From Sequoia sempervirens (Eukaryota > Streptophyta > Pinopsida > Cupressales > Cupressaceae): a stretch of DNA of 64,000 nucleotides. The stretch lies in NCBI GenBank assembly GCA_007258455.2, contig VDFB02270651.1, forward strand, positions 703,167,360-703,231,359. Direction: 5' to 3'. Shown here in pieces: positions 13,529-24,122 of this stretch. The notes under the pieces were generated by a model. It was not told the DNA's origin. It saw only the letters and a program-made list of their open reading frames with translations, and made no database searches. Within the stretch, counting starts at the first letter, position 1; each line of letters starts with the position of its first letter. The position numbers and the translations under genes are program-made.

Positions 13529-13541
13529 GGCTCTGATACCA
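13529..13541 (-). other. Primer-binding site of element C, tRNA-iMet type
   Basis: Minus strand TGGTATCAGAGCC, two bases inside the right LTR. This is the standard plant site complementary to the 3' end of initiator tRNA-Met. It fixes the element on the minus strand. Confidence 0.9.
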
Positions 13542-13543
13542 CT

Positions 13544-15249
13544 TGTTGGGAAAATTTTGTCATGTTAGAGAAACCTCCAAGAATAGTAGTGCCTTCAGTA
13601 ACTTTAATTTTAAATAGATTGCCTCAAAAACACGTAGAACTATGTCACAAAGCAGAATCAGACACAGTTGATTTCCCACATTAATCCTTCTGAGAGAAGC
13701 ACATGTAAATTTAGTTTCAACAACTTGCATAAAATAGATTCAACAAATAGAACCATTAAACATGAAAGATGGTACAAAATATAAGAACACACAGATTTAT
13801 GTGGGGAAAACCCTTTCGGGTAAAAAAACCCACACTCCAAAAGATCCAAGCCATTGCATTATTCAACAACAAACAAATTTACAATACAATCTTAGGCTCA
13901 TAACCTTTTTCATAGAGATTACTCCTTGTTTCATTCTGGAGACAAACTGGCAACAACCTTGTTCAGTTTCCCTCTCTCCTTTTTACATTTCCCTGACCAA
14001 CCTCTTAGTCCATACAACCTTTGCACTGTTACAATACTCTCACATAGTATATAGTGCAGATTAACATGAGAGATCAACCAAGACACTTAATCTAGAGAGA
14101 TTTCGGCAGCATAATCCTACCTCAATCTTCCTCTCTCTCATCGTACTGCAAAATGTCCAATGTATTTACATTCATCTTTAGTAGAAAGGAAACAATTCAA
14201 CTTCTATAGATCAGTTTGTATTCCAACAGTAAGACCAACTGTCAACTGGTCTAACTTCTCCAACTCATTCATTATCCTCCAATGAACATCATACACATCA
14301 GCAGTCAACCAAGTCAGAATCCTTCCAAACATGGTCTTCTTTCATGTTCAACGGCCAGAGTCTCTCCAATGTCTTCATTATCTTAAGGTCTTAACCAACC
14401 CCCATCGACAAGACAACACCCATTGGAATGAGATTACAATGCTGGGACAACAACACAAGTCACCTCAATGATATTAAGTTCAACCACCCCGATGTAGACC
14501 ATCGGCCTGAGTCACACCGATGATCAACGAGAGCACCAATTGTCACAGGATCAACCTTATCGGCAAGGGAATAAGCATTAGAGAAGGTTTCACCAAGGTC
14601 CCATGTCACACTGACGAAAACACCTCATTGGTAGGAGTTACACCAAATGCAAATCCCATTGGCCAGACATGCTCTATCGCTAAGACTCTTATAGAGCGTT
14701 CATGTCACCCTGACCAAATACCATCAGCCAGAGTCACATAAATATGCATTAGGAGCAGCTCCATTGGTAAAAAATTGAAAAATTGCAACGATAGCTCAAG
14801 CTAATTCGACCACTTCCATTGGCAAGACAAACTAAATGTCACACTGATATTGGCTAAACTTCTATCATCAGACAAAGCTTACACTGATAGTTCAGGTCAC
14901 GCCAATGACCCTCATCGCCAAGACATTCAGGAGGTCACACCGAAGTGAAAACTCGTCGGTGCGTCACTAAAAATAATTTCATAATCACGACAAATAGGTT
15001 ACGGATTTACTAATCCTCGCGACAAACCGATACTACTGTCGCCCAGTCAGAGAAAACGTCAACTTCGTAACTCCACAACAAGGTTCTTAAGTTACCAAAA
15101 CCACCAAAGCAACAACAATGAAGGAGATCGTCCAATCAAGAAATTATGGAACTTCCAAATACCACAATAAGGCTACCAAGTTATGGAAACCAGCAATCGG
15201 CTGACAATGAAGAGATACAAGCCAGCAAGTAGAGGCAAAATTTCCAACA
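13544..15249 (-). repeat. Right LTR of element C (5' LTR in element orientation)
   Basis: A 1,706-bp LTR matching 6,753-8,460 and ending CCAACA at 15,249, followed by the target duplication AATCT. It carries the same series of degenerate GTCACACCGA motifs (about 14,460-14,950). Confidence 0.88.
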
Positions 15250-15492
15250 AATCTAAAACCAACATCACTTGTGAGCTGATTAATAATAGCATATAAAAAT
15301 GTGTCATTAACTCTTTTAAAAAATTTCTCCACTATCTTTAGCTCCGGTTGTTCATAATATTCCCAAACCTTCTTTTGATCTGGGCCCTCATCCATTGATC
15401 CTTCAACAATTAAACTGGGAAACTGTCTCATCCTTGCAACACAATATATCATGTATGAAGACATATACAATGTCTTGGTTTTGGTTACTTTC
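15250..15492 (-). pseudogene. Element A: extra ORF, middle part between elements C and D
   Basis: About 80 codons on the minus strand left between two nested insertions. It reads KVTKTKTLYMSSYMIYCVA, then VWEYYEQPELKIVEKFFK and AIINQLTSDVGF. The longer open frame up to 15,596 runs into the LTR of D and is an artefact. Removing C joins GFR here to LF-stop-ETMEFIEEWGYW at 6,752 in the same frame, with one TAG at the junction. That is direct evidence that the two pieces were one ORF before C inserted. Confidence 0.7.
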
Positions 15493-16690
15493 TGTTGGCT
15501 AACATATTGGGAACCTTGAGGTAATATAATCCTTATATCAAGGAAAGGTGCCAAAAAACCAATAGCTCTGAATACTTTGTTCTTAAACAAGAACAAATAT
15601 TCTCATAATTTTATCGAGGTACAACTCCCTCACTATATTTTCAATGAATTAAAGCACTAAAATAGACACTATGTTTGCTTTTAACAAGAAATCATTAAAG
15701 GTAAACCCAATACTAGGAAAAATATCAAATATTAGATGCAAGATTCAACAAATAGAGAACCAACTCAAAGAATAATTTATTTAAATTACGTTAAGAGATA
15801 AACTATGCACTCAATACCTTCTAAGGAATGAAATTTATCATGAAGAATAGTACATAATAAACACAAATATGAAGTATGAAATTAATATATCCTTAAACAC
15901 CAAGATTTAAGAACACCATATTATCTTCATAAACTATCTACACAAGGACAAATAATAATTTCATTCACAACAAAAATGTAAATTGAGAGTTTTTCAGAGA
16001 GTTTCTAGAGAGAGTTAACATATGAAAATGGATACAATTAAATAGGTGAATGAGTAACCACCTCTTTCTTTTGCCTAAAACCGATCAAATTGAATAGAAA
16101 AACAAAGGAAAGTAAAGAAACTAAGTTGTCACGATGGTGTTGGTTCACTTCCAGCTTCCAGGGTCGCCACAAGTTTCTTTTGCCAGGTTTGGAAATTTTG
16201 GAGGATATGTAACGGTTCTTTATGCTGAGGAATAGCCACATTTTTCATTTGCACCATCCACATCATATGATTTTCCTTAGCTATCTCAAGACGATGTTCT
16301 CGAAGAACCTTGTCACAATGAGAATATTTTTCTAACACTTGAAACTTTCTTAAAACTTCATGGAAAAACATGAGGGTAGATGAGCATTTAATATCTTTAA
16401 TTGTTCCACGACAAGTGGTATCTTTCACTCCACTATTTTCATCCCAAACATCTTTCAAAATTTGAAAGTAAACATATATAAGTGGTAAACTGGAAAGTTC
16501 AGTGAACTATATAAAAGTGTGCATGAGTTCAAATATCATATCAAGATGCTACTTAATTAACAACTATCATGCAGGCGGGGAAAGGAAAAGTTCTACAAAC
16601 TATATAAGGAACTGCATGAATGAGAAAACATATAAACTTGATAGATAAAATCTAATAAATAATTAAGTGAGATAGATGGAGATGTTAAAG
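15493..16690 (-). repeat. Left LTR of element D (3' LTR; inner end damaged)
   Basis: Matches the right LTR from TGTTGG at 15,493 to about 16,644. It then jumps across about 110 bp (between two copies of a TTG-A/G-TAGATAAA sequence) and loses similarity. The terminal CA and the polypurine tract are not recognisable, so the inner boundary is approximate. Confidence 0.8.
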
Positions 16691-16696
16691 TAAGAA

Positions 16697-17917
16697 TCAG
16701 TGAAGATGCAAAACAAAACCAAACAGGCAAACCATATGTATAAAATCAGTCATCCATGCCAACCTAAAATTTTTATGTGCACCCTTAGGTTCCCTGCACT
16801 TATCCCAAAGCAAAATTGAATCCTCAATCATAAATTTCCTGGGCCTAGCTTTCCTATCAAAAATATTTTTAACCTTTTCCTGATATATGGTTATCTTATT
16901 AACCATATCCTCTTGTTGCTCTTGGATCTTGGTCAGATATAGAATTATTTTCTCCAAGGCATTGTTGAATTCAAAATCTTCAATAGCAGTTTGCAATTTG
17001 TGGGCCAATAATTCCAATGAGAGGGGAAGTGCACTTTCTACTCCATATACCAATTCAAAAGAATTCATCCCAATTTCCTTCTTAGGAGTTGTTATGTCCA
17101 CCCACAAAGCTTCATACAACCTTTTATGGAAATCTTTCTGGTTGTCATCAACTAACTTCTTGATAATGTTTATCAAATTCTTGTTACTGGACTTGGCTTG
17201 ACCATTTCCTTGAGGATAATAGTCAGTTGAATGAGATAGGGATATCTCGTTATCACAAAAAAAGAGTGAAATATCATTGGAGGAAAAGCTAGTTGCATTG
17301 TCAACAACTAACTTGTGAGGGACTCATACCTAATCATAATATTTTCCTTAATGAAATTATAAACTACTTCAAAATTGGTTCTTTTAACTAGGATCGCTTC
17401 CACCCACTTGGTGAAATAATTTTTGGCTATAATGATGTGAATATGACCTCCACTAGATGGTGGACTAATTTTCCCTATGAAGTTGAGACCCCATTGTTGA
17501 AAGGAATTGTCAATTACTACAGGCTTGAGTGGTAAAGTTTCCAATTGAGGTCTTCCTGCAAACAACTTACATTTTTCACACCTAGAAACCCAATGATAAG
17601 CATATTTGAACATCTTGGGCCAGTAATAACCATGTATTATGATCTTAAAAGCAGTTATAGGGGAAGAGAAGTGACCTCCATTGACTTGATTGTGGAAAAT
17701 GGTAAGCAACCTTTCTAGCTGGCTTTTATCAACACTTCAAAAATTTCCCATCTAAGCTATGCTTGTATAAAATGTCATTCCAAATGATGTATTTGGATAC
17801 TTTCAATTTCAAATTCCTTTTATGTTTACCCAAGAGGTGTTGAGGACATTCCCCATAGGTGAGAAAGTGGGCTATGTCAGAGAACCTCTCATCTTGTAAG
17901 CCTACAGTTAAGACCAA
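16697..17917 (-). pseudogene. Element D: integrase (broken)
   Basis: Ty3/gypsy integrase on the minus strand. The N-terminal zinc region at 17,709-17,560 has H-x-H then SRCEKCKLF, with the family motif GYYWPKMFKYA. The catalytic core has WGLNFIGKI where WGLDF is usual, LVVDNATSFSS with its Asp kept (about 17,290), and GNGQAKSSNK where the family has Glu (NGQAES). So two of the three DDE residues are lost, both by changes that are G-to-A on the coding strand. The C-terminal part reads MNSFELVYGVESALPLSLE and then RKARPRKFMIEDSILLWD. Stops near 17,720 and a frame change near 17,300 break the chain. Confidence 0.85.
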
Positions 17918-18425
17918 GGGTAAATTTTCATCTTCTTCTACCTCCTTTGGGTCTTTTTTTTCTCAATTTACAGAGGACTCTTCCTCTAACTAACTTTGTA
18001 GGAATAAGGTCCAAATCATACTCTTCCACTTTCACTATCCAGTTACCCCTCCTATTGCAATCAATATCCTGTTGAGTCAGGATGCTCTTAACAACAAGGT
18101 CTGGTACATACACAATTGAGTGTGAATGCAAGATATAAAGGAAAAATTGCTTAACTACCATGACTACTGAAAATGCATGTTTCTTGATTTGAGAATCATT
18201 TAGCTCATTTTTCTTTAATGATTTTCTCATAAAGGAAATAGGTGCTTGAACATTATCTTTGTTCTCTTGCAGCAACACAATGGATGTAGTATTTTCTGAA
18301 GCATAGCAATAGATAATGAAATATTTCCAAAAATCAAGATTGACCAGGGTAGGAGCTTGAACAATTGCTTCTTTAATATCTTTGAATGCTTTCTTCTTAG
18401 CCTCATTCCATTTAAACACCTATTT
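17918..18425 (-). pseudogene. Element D: Ty3-type RNase H, catalytically degenerate
   Basis: The RNase H that normally follows RT in Ty3/gypsy Pol. It begins MFKWNEAKKKAFKDIKEAI (the tether region) and has FIIYCYASENTTSIVL where active family members have an Asp before A-S. The next conserved acidic position (YEKEA in active copies) reads IKKHAF. Two catalytic acids are therefore missing in an otherwise well-kept 160-codon open frame. Loss of this domain's active site is reported for Tat elements that carry a second RNase H; here the second copy lies upstream of RT. Confidence 0.8.
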
Positions 18426-19270
18426 TTATTTCATCATTTTTGCAATGTGCTTGGTGATTTCAAAGAAGTTTAGGACAAATTTCCTCAAGAAATTTACTTG
18501 GCCAAAAAAAGACTTCACACTAGTTTGGCTCGAAGGGAAGCTTAATTGCAAGATATCCTTTACTCTTTCTGGGTCTATTCTCACACCTTCTTTGGACACA
18601 ATGTGACCTAGGAGTTTTCCCAATTGACGAAAAAAAATAGACTTCTTGGGATTAAGAGAAATACCATGTTCTTTACATCTCTATAGAAATTGCTCCAGAT
18701 CCTGTATGTGATCTTTTCTTTTCTTGGATAACACTGTTAAGTCATCAAGATAGATGAATATGATTTTGTTTCAGAGATTTCCAAAGGAAAGGTCCATAGC
18801 TTGCTGAAATGTCTCTCCCACATTGATAAGCCCAAATGACATCTGATTATAAGTGAAGGTTCCCCAGGGTGTGGTGAATGTCATTTTATGTTGATCTTCT
18901 TCAGCCACACTGATCTTATTATAACCAGAGAAACCATCCAACATAGACATCATTTTTGAACCTAAAATTGCTTGTAAGATATGATCCATGTTGGGAAGGG
19001 GATGGCTATCTTTCAACAAGGCTTGATTTAAATTCTTGAAGTCGATGAATATCCAAATTTCCCCATTTTTCTTGCGAATTGGAACAATATTCTCCACCTA
19101 GGTTGAATGATGTATGGGATATATAATCTAGGCCTTCAACATCTTGTCAAATTCTCTAGAAATTGCATTAGTGACTTTAGGGTTATAATTTCTCTTCTTC
19201 TGCATGAAGGCAGTCTTTCCTTCCTTTAGGGGAATGTGATGCTGGAATTTTCCATTCATAAATTTTCTTA
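18426..19270 (-). pseudogene. Element D: reverse transcriptase (broken)
   Basis: Ty3/gypsy RT. The N-terminal part at about 19,260-19,110 reads NGKFQHHIPLKEGKTAF. The fingers/palm region at 19,097-18,771 has IRKKNGEIWIFIDFKNLNQ, HPLPNMDHIL and MLDGFSGYNKI. The catalytic IYLDD motif is intact near 18,740. The thumb region at 18,623-18,426 has LGHIVSKEGVRIDPERVKDI and FLRKFV. In-frame stops near 18,770 and 18,680 (TGA and TAG) interrupt it, so it is dead, but the order and motifs leave no doubt about the family. Confidence 0.88.
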
Positions 19271-19748
19271 GTTTATCGTAACACCAAGAGAAAAATTATT
19301 TATACTTAATAGGCAGAGCTATCAACCTTTCCTTTTCTTCAGATGAGTAGTATTTTCCAATATAAACCATTTTAGGAGAGTCTAGATCTCCAATATTGAC
19401 TGCTTTGAACTCACCAGAGTGATCAACAGTTTTGTTCATCTTTCGCTTTATGGAGCGGTCATGATGATCAAATAAATCTTCAAGGGAAATGAGTCCCTTG
19501 GGTATGTTGTTTCCCTTTAACTGAATAATTTCATCTTAGAGGCCACCCATTTTTTGAGAACAAAATTCCTTACATTTGTTGTCTCCTCCTTTGAAGATGA
19601 CTTGAGCAAAGGCTTCAACATTCTCTATGAAGGATTGAATCTTCTTGTCATCATAAAAAACCTACAATTGATCAACATTCTCTGGAATGCTCAGCCTATA
19701 AATCAATTTGATTCTATAAGGCTTGTTTTTGAATTTAGGATGTGGAAG
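19271..19748 (-). other. Element D: linker between second RNase H and RT
   Basis: Minus-strand coding remnant joining the two domains. It includes ENVEAFAQVIFKGGDNKC and DLDSPKMVYIGKYYSSEEKE, typical of the spacer in Tat-like Pol. One in-frame TAA and one TAG are present. It shows that RNase H and RT belong to a single continuous Pol rather than to two elements. Confidence 0.6.
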
Positions 19749-20129
19749 TAACAAAGATGTAGAGACTACCAATGAATCAACCTTGAAATTAAGTTCTCTA
19801 GGAATAACTTCTATTGAGAAGGCATAAAAAATTTCTATGGTCATCCACACTCGATTCCGATAATGTTTCAATCTTTCATTGTTAACGGTGAAATCATTTT
19901 GCACTTGTTTAACAATTAGTTCTGCATCCCCTAAAACTTTAAGCAACTTAATTCCCATACCTCTAGCTTCAATTAACCCTAACAAAAGAGCCTCATATTT
20001 AGTAGTATTAATTTTATTCACAAATTCCAACTTATAGGAAAAAGGAAATTGCTCACTAGAAGGAGAAATAAGAACAACTATTGCTCCAGATCTAGGATTG
20101 GAACAACTTCCATCAAATTCCATTGTCCA
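19749..20129 (-). pseudogene. Element D: second (plant/archaeal-type) RNase H between protease and RT
   Basis: An RNase H domain of about 127 residues in an open stretch of 273 codons (19,662-20,483). All four catalytic acids are visible, numbered from the Met at 20,483: Asp124 in TMEFDGSC, Glu164 in TKYEALLLGLIEA, Asp186 in VLGDAELIVKQVQ and Asp236 in NFKVDSLV. The NTTKYEALLLGL and IPRELN blocks match the archaeal-like RNase H acquired by plant Tat elements. In the Tat layout I know, this domain follows the Ty3-type RNase H; here it precedes RT. The domain itself has no stop. It probably replaced the degenerate RNase H at 17,918-18,425 in the live ancestor. Confidence 0.85.
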
Positions 20130-20744
20130 TAGTTCAAGTTCTGAATATGGAATGTGCACATCATCCCCTTTTTCTTCTCTTGAGAAAAGCTTATAGCTCC
20201 CAAACTCATTCTCCTCATATAAAATTTGTGTCTTAGGGTCTTCTAACTTAAGCACTATTATCTTACCTTTAGATGCAGGCTCCAAGCACACCTTTTCTTT
20301 TCTAGCTGGTATAATGGCATATGACCATTCTAATTGTATTTCTCCCCCTAAGTCTTTGCAGAAGCTCTTGCTTAGAAGCATACCATAATTGGCTAGTATG
20401 TTTGCAACCAAGATGGTGAGTTTGAGCCATTTATTTGGATGAGCTGCAAGTGCAAATTGAGCGTCCTTAATTTTCCCAAGCAAAGGAATCTATTTGGAAT
20501 CCATCAAGTAATACTTTTTGAATGTTGTAGTCATTTCCAACCCTACGGCTTTGGAAATTTGTGCAGGCATGACATTGTCGGAAGCACCTAAGTTGATGAT
20601 GCAATTGTTTACTCTGAATCCATTCACAAATAGTGATAAATAAAATGGGTTAGGATTTTCATCAGAAGTGGACAAAGAAGGCATCTTACTGTAGGATGCA
20701 ACATCAGTGGATGAACCCTGAGAACTAACCATTCCTTCATCCAA
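20130..20744 (-). pseudogene. Element D: retropepsin-like protease (catalytic Asp lost)
   Basis: Aspartic protease upstream of the second RNase H. The active-site motif reads CIINLGASDNVMP where the family has D-L-G-A-S, so the catalytic Asp is Asn, a change that is G-to-A on the coding strand. The flap and second lobe read MTTTFKKYYLMDSK, then after a single TAG, LGKIKDAQFAL and NYGMLLSKSFCKDLGGEIQ, matching the YGxLLxRDW region. The fusion to the RNase H continues without a break, as expected for one polyprotein. Confidence 0.8.
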
Positions 20745-21980
20745 GCCTACATGAGATTCAAAATGCCTTGGCCTAACATATTCAATTAATCTAACTCCTT
20801 AGGATTCATCCTTAAATATTCTACTTGGGAAATTTTCACTTTATAATTTTTACAAAACTCTACAATATCAAAGGCCCCTGTCAGATTTTCGATGGGTGAT
20901 ATAATTGGATTTTTAGAAGAGTTATCAAGTACACTTTGTGAGGCATTTCCACCTTTTGAAGTTGCACTAGCTCATGTAAGTAAGACTTTAGGAGGATTTG
21001 GAGTACCTTTTTGATTGGAGTGTTGCTGACTTCGAGTAATAGTTGCACAGGTAGCATCATCTAGAGTGATATAAACATCCCCTCCTCTATCATCATCAGG
21101 TTCAAATTCTAAATATCCATTTGTGTCACTATATTGATTAAATGAAGAACCCTCTTATGTGACTTCTTCAATAACCTCTTTGGTGGTGGTCAATTTCATA
21201 AACCTATTCATCTTAGGACAATCAACATCATCATGATATGATGTTAGGTGAAAAACACACACATTCTTTACCAGTTGTCTCTTTAAGAGGAGACCAATAT
21301 TAAGGGTATTGCACATTTCTGAAGAAACATTTTTACATTTCTAGGGAAGGTCTCTTAGTAGTCGTAATTCGATTCACAATCCTATTGAAATTAGCCACAA
21401 AGTCTCTCATGGACTCACTTTCTTCTTTCTTCCTCTGATTAACTTGTGCTATTAAAGTCAAGTCATCGTCCACGCTTTTGAATCTCACCTCAAATTTAAT
21501 GCGCATTGTGTCCCAATTAATAATGTATCCATGAGGTAACTAATAAAACCATTGAGTTTCTACATCGGCTAAAGATTCTGCAAATAATTTGATGGAAACA
21601 TCTTCTTCATGTACAACAAGCACACCATATGCAACAAAGAAAGCAACAATGTGTTCCTCTGGTGAAATCTTTCCATCCCCTTAGAATTTATGAAAGTTAT
21701 TGTGAGAACCCTTGGGTAAATCATGTAGGTTATTTCCTAATTGTAAGGGACCAAAAACAATTCCCTAGGGAATAGGTTGTTGTGGTTGTTGATGAGCCAC
21801 ATTAAGGGGAAAATTTACTACAACTAGTAAAACAATCCCGTGTACAATGAGTGCTTGGGAGATAGAGTGATTTGAAGGTGTCCTAATCAGTGAAGCAGGT
21901 CTACTTCTAGCCCCAACCCTTCACCAGAAGGGGATAATATAGAAAAATTTAATTCTTTGCAGGGTTTCAAAAATGGAATT
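20745..21980 (-). pseudogene. Element D: Gag (broken)
   Basis: Minus-strand Gag. The capsid-like core at about 21,690-21,400 reads PEEHIVAFFVAYGVLVV, FAESLADVETQWFY, NWDTMRIKFEVRF and SMRDFVANFNRIVNRIT. After a frame change, a zinc-knuckle variant at about 21,260-21,210 reads CVFHLTSYHDDVDC with spacing C-x2-H-x4-H-x4-C, as in element A. Stops and frame changes show decay. The start codon is not certain. Confidence 0.75.
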
Positions 21981-22075
21981 AGAAATTCCCCTACTCCTCT
22001 GCCCCCTAGTGAATATTTGGTTATCCAGGATTAATTAAATTATGTATGTATTATACTTGGAAGAGAAAAACAAAT

Positions 22076-22094
22076 CTCCCTAACGGAGTCACCA
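22076..22094 (-). other. Primer-binding site of element D, tRNA-Arg-like
   Basis: Minus strand TGGTGACTCCGTTAGGGAG, six bases inside the right LTR. It resembles the TGGCGACTCC... class of plant sites that I associate with tRNA-Arg, used by Tat/Ogre elements; the tRNA identity is from memory. It sets the 5' end of D at the right-hand LTR. Confidence 0.7.
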
Positions 22095-22100
22095 AAAATA

Positions 22101-23410
22101 TGTTGGTTAATAGATTGGGCACCTTGAGGTAATATAATCCTTATATCAGGGAAAGGTCCCAGAAAACCAATAGCTTTGGATATTTTGGTCTTAATCAAGA
22201 ACAAATATTCTCTGAATTTTATTGAGGTACAACTCCCTCACCAAATTTTCAATGAATTAAAGCACTAAAATAAGTGATATGTTTTCTTTTAATGAGAAAG
22301 CAGTAAAGGTAAACCTAATACTAGGAAAAATCCCAAATATTAGATGTAAGATTCAACAAACAGAGAACCAACTCAAAGACTAATTTATTTAAATCATGTT
22401 AAGAGATAATCTATGCACTCAATACCTTTTGAGGAATTAAATTTATCATGAAGAAAACTACACAATCCACACAAAGATGAAGTATGCCATTAAGATATCC
22501 TTAAACACCAAGATTTAAGAACACTAGATTATGTTCATAAACTGTATGCACAAGGACAAATGGTAATTTCATTCACAACAAAAATGTAAATCAAGAGTTT
22601 TCAGAGAGTGTCTAGAGAGAGTTAACATATGAAAATAGATACAATCAAATAGGAAAATGAGTAACCGCCTGTTTTTGTTTCCCAAAATTGATCAAATTGA
22701 AAAGATAAACAAAGGAAAGTAAAGAAACAGAGTCGTCACGATGGTGTCGCTTCACTTCCTGCTTCCGGGGTCGCCATGAGTTTCTTTCTCTAGGCTTGGG
22801 AATTTTGAAGGACATGTAACAGTTATTTATGTTGAGGAATAACTAGATTTGTCATTTGCACCTTCCACATTAGATGATTGTCCGTAGTTATCTCAAGACA
22901 ATGTTATTGAAGAGCCTTGTCACAATGAGAATGTTTTTCTAACACTTGAAATTTTTTCTTAAAACTTCACATAAAAATATGAGGGTAGATGAGAATTTAA
23001 TATATTTAATTGTTCCACAACATGTGGTGTTTGTCACTTCACTATTTTCATCATAAACATCTTTCAAAATTTGAAAGTAAATGTCTATAAGTGATAAAGT
23101 GGAGAGTTTAGCAAACTATATAAAAGTGCGCTTAAGTTCAAATATCATATCAAGATACCACTTAAATAACAACTATCATGCAGGTGGCAAAAGGAAATGT
23201 TTGAAAAACTATATAAGGCATCGCCCAAATGAGAAAACATAGAAACTTGATAGAAATCAAGCTCAAGCAGTAACGACAGGGAGTTCAATGAACTACATAA
23301 AACACCTCCAATGTTTGCATGACTAAAGAAAACACCGCCTAAGTAGGACTGAGCCGTTTATAAGTTGGTAGATAAATTTTCATGGAGAAAGTCAAAATTA
23401 TAGGGTAACA
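22101..23410 (-). repeat. Right LTR of element D (5' LTR, complete)
   Basis: A 1,310-bp LTR from TGTTGGTTAA to GGTAACA, followed by target duplication CTTTC. It matches the left LTR over about 1.15 kb, and its last 160 bp are mostly missing from the left copy. Confidence 0.85.
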
Positions 23411-23415
23411 CTTTC

Positions 23416-24122
23416 AATAGTTAGTCATGGATGTTTTATGAAATTATCTATCCCCAATCAAAATATTGTTTCCCCTCTCGAATTAGTTGAATAAATGGAA
23501 ACATCTAGTGTTCAAAGATATGAGATTTTTCCTTTCCAAATACTCTTACCAACAATGTGATCATGCCTCCAATTTCCTCAGAGAAGTCATACCTCTTAGG
23601 GTTAGGTTGACTGATTTCTTCTCTATCTTAATCCTCCTTTTGTTAATGACCCTTTTGTTCCCTTCCTCATCTACTTCCCAACGTTCATTTGCATCAGCCT
23701 TAGACCTAATCTTGGGATTAGAGTAAGGAGGAGGATTAAAAAATAGTCTAATCATTGTTGGGGTTAAATCAATTATTACATTGCCTCTAAGTCAGATTGT
23801 AAGTTTGTGCAATAGTTAATATAAATTTTGGACATTGCATTGTAATGGAAAATGTAGCCACATGAGCCAACCCAGACTCTACAATTCTCTTTACCCTTGG
23901 GGTAGAATCTTTAGAAAAAGTACCCTTGTGAAACTGGTCTAAATCAATATGTCCCACAAGCGTGTCAGTAATCTTCATAACCTTAGAACCAAACTTGGAT
24001 GGTACTAGGGTCCCTTGGAACTTATACTTCATTGTGAGAGGGACTTGTTCTGGTCTTAACTTCTTGGACTTTTCCCCCTTTGATGTTCCTTTAGCGGGGA
24101 GTTTTTCTTCTAATTCAAACAT
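23416..24122 (-). pseudogene. Element A: extra ORF upstream of gag, 5' part (unrecognised)
   Basis: First recognisable part of the extra ORF, from a Met at 24,122. It is Lys/Glu-rich at the start (KGTSKGEKSKKLRPEQ), then has TDTLVGHIDLDQFHKGTF and CPKFILTIAQTYNLT. A frameshift follows, then LRGNVIIDLTPTMIRLFF and the stretch up to SLRKLEA at 23,561. The block GNVIIDLTPT has the look of the short strand-helix motif at the start of plant-mobile-domain-like proteins, but this is only a resemblance. The downstream continuation lies beyond element D at 15,492. Confidence 0.5.

Larger units (their letters stand above)
6753..15249 (-). mobile_element. Element C: complete LTR retrotransposon without coding capacity (LARD-like)
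   Basis: An 8,497-bp element with LTRs of about 1.7 kb, ends TGTTGG...CCAACA, and a 5-bp target duplication AATCT at 6,748-6,752 and 15,250-15,254. A tRNA-iMet-type primer-binding site next to the right LTR and a purine tract (minus strand) next to the left LTR place it on the minus strand. The roughly 5 kb interior has only short ORFs without Gag or Pol similarity in any frame, so it fits a large retrotransposon derivative mobilised in trans. It interrupts the extra ORF of element A. LTRs differ at roughly 8 percent over the first 205 bases (hand count), so it is an old insertion. Confidence 0.9.
15493..23410 (-). mobile_element. Element D: Tat-like Ty3/gypsy retrotransposon with two RNase H domains
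   Basis: A 7,918-bp element with target duplication CTTTC at 15,488-15,492 and 23,411-23,415, ends TGTTGG...GGTAACA, and a primer-binding site beside the right LTR, so it lies on the minus strand. Domain order in element orientation is gag, protease, plant/archaeal-type RNase H, RT, degenerate Ty3-type RNase H, integrase. All ORFs carry stops and frameshifts. It sits inside the extra ORF of element A. LTRs differ by roughly 11 percent over 340 bases by hand count, and the left LTR has lost its inner edge. Confidence 0.9.

Noticed and set aside
13762..14064. 100-codon plus-strand ORF
   Set aside because: Lies wholly in the LTR of C, antisense to the element, and is not kept open over its length in the other LTR.
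15493..15596. N-terminal extension of the minus-strand frame that starts at 15,596
   Set aside because: This part is LTR of element D (matches 22,101 onward); only the part below 15,493 belongs to the extra ORF of A.
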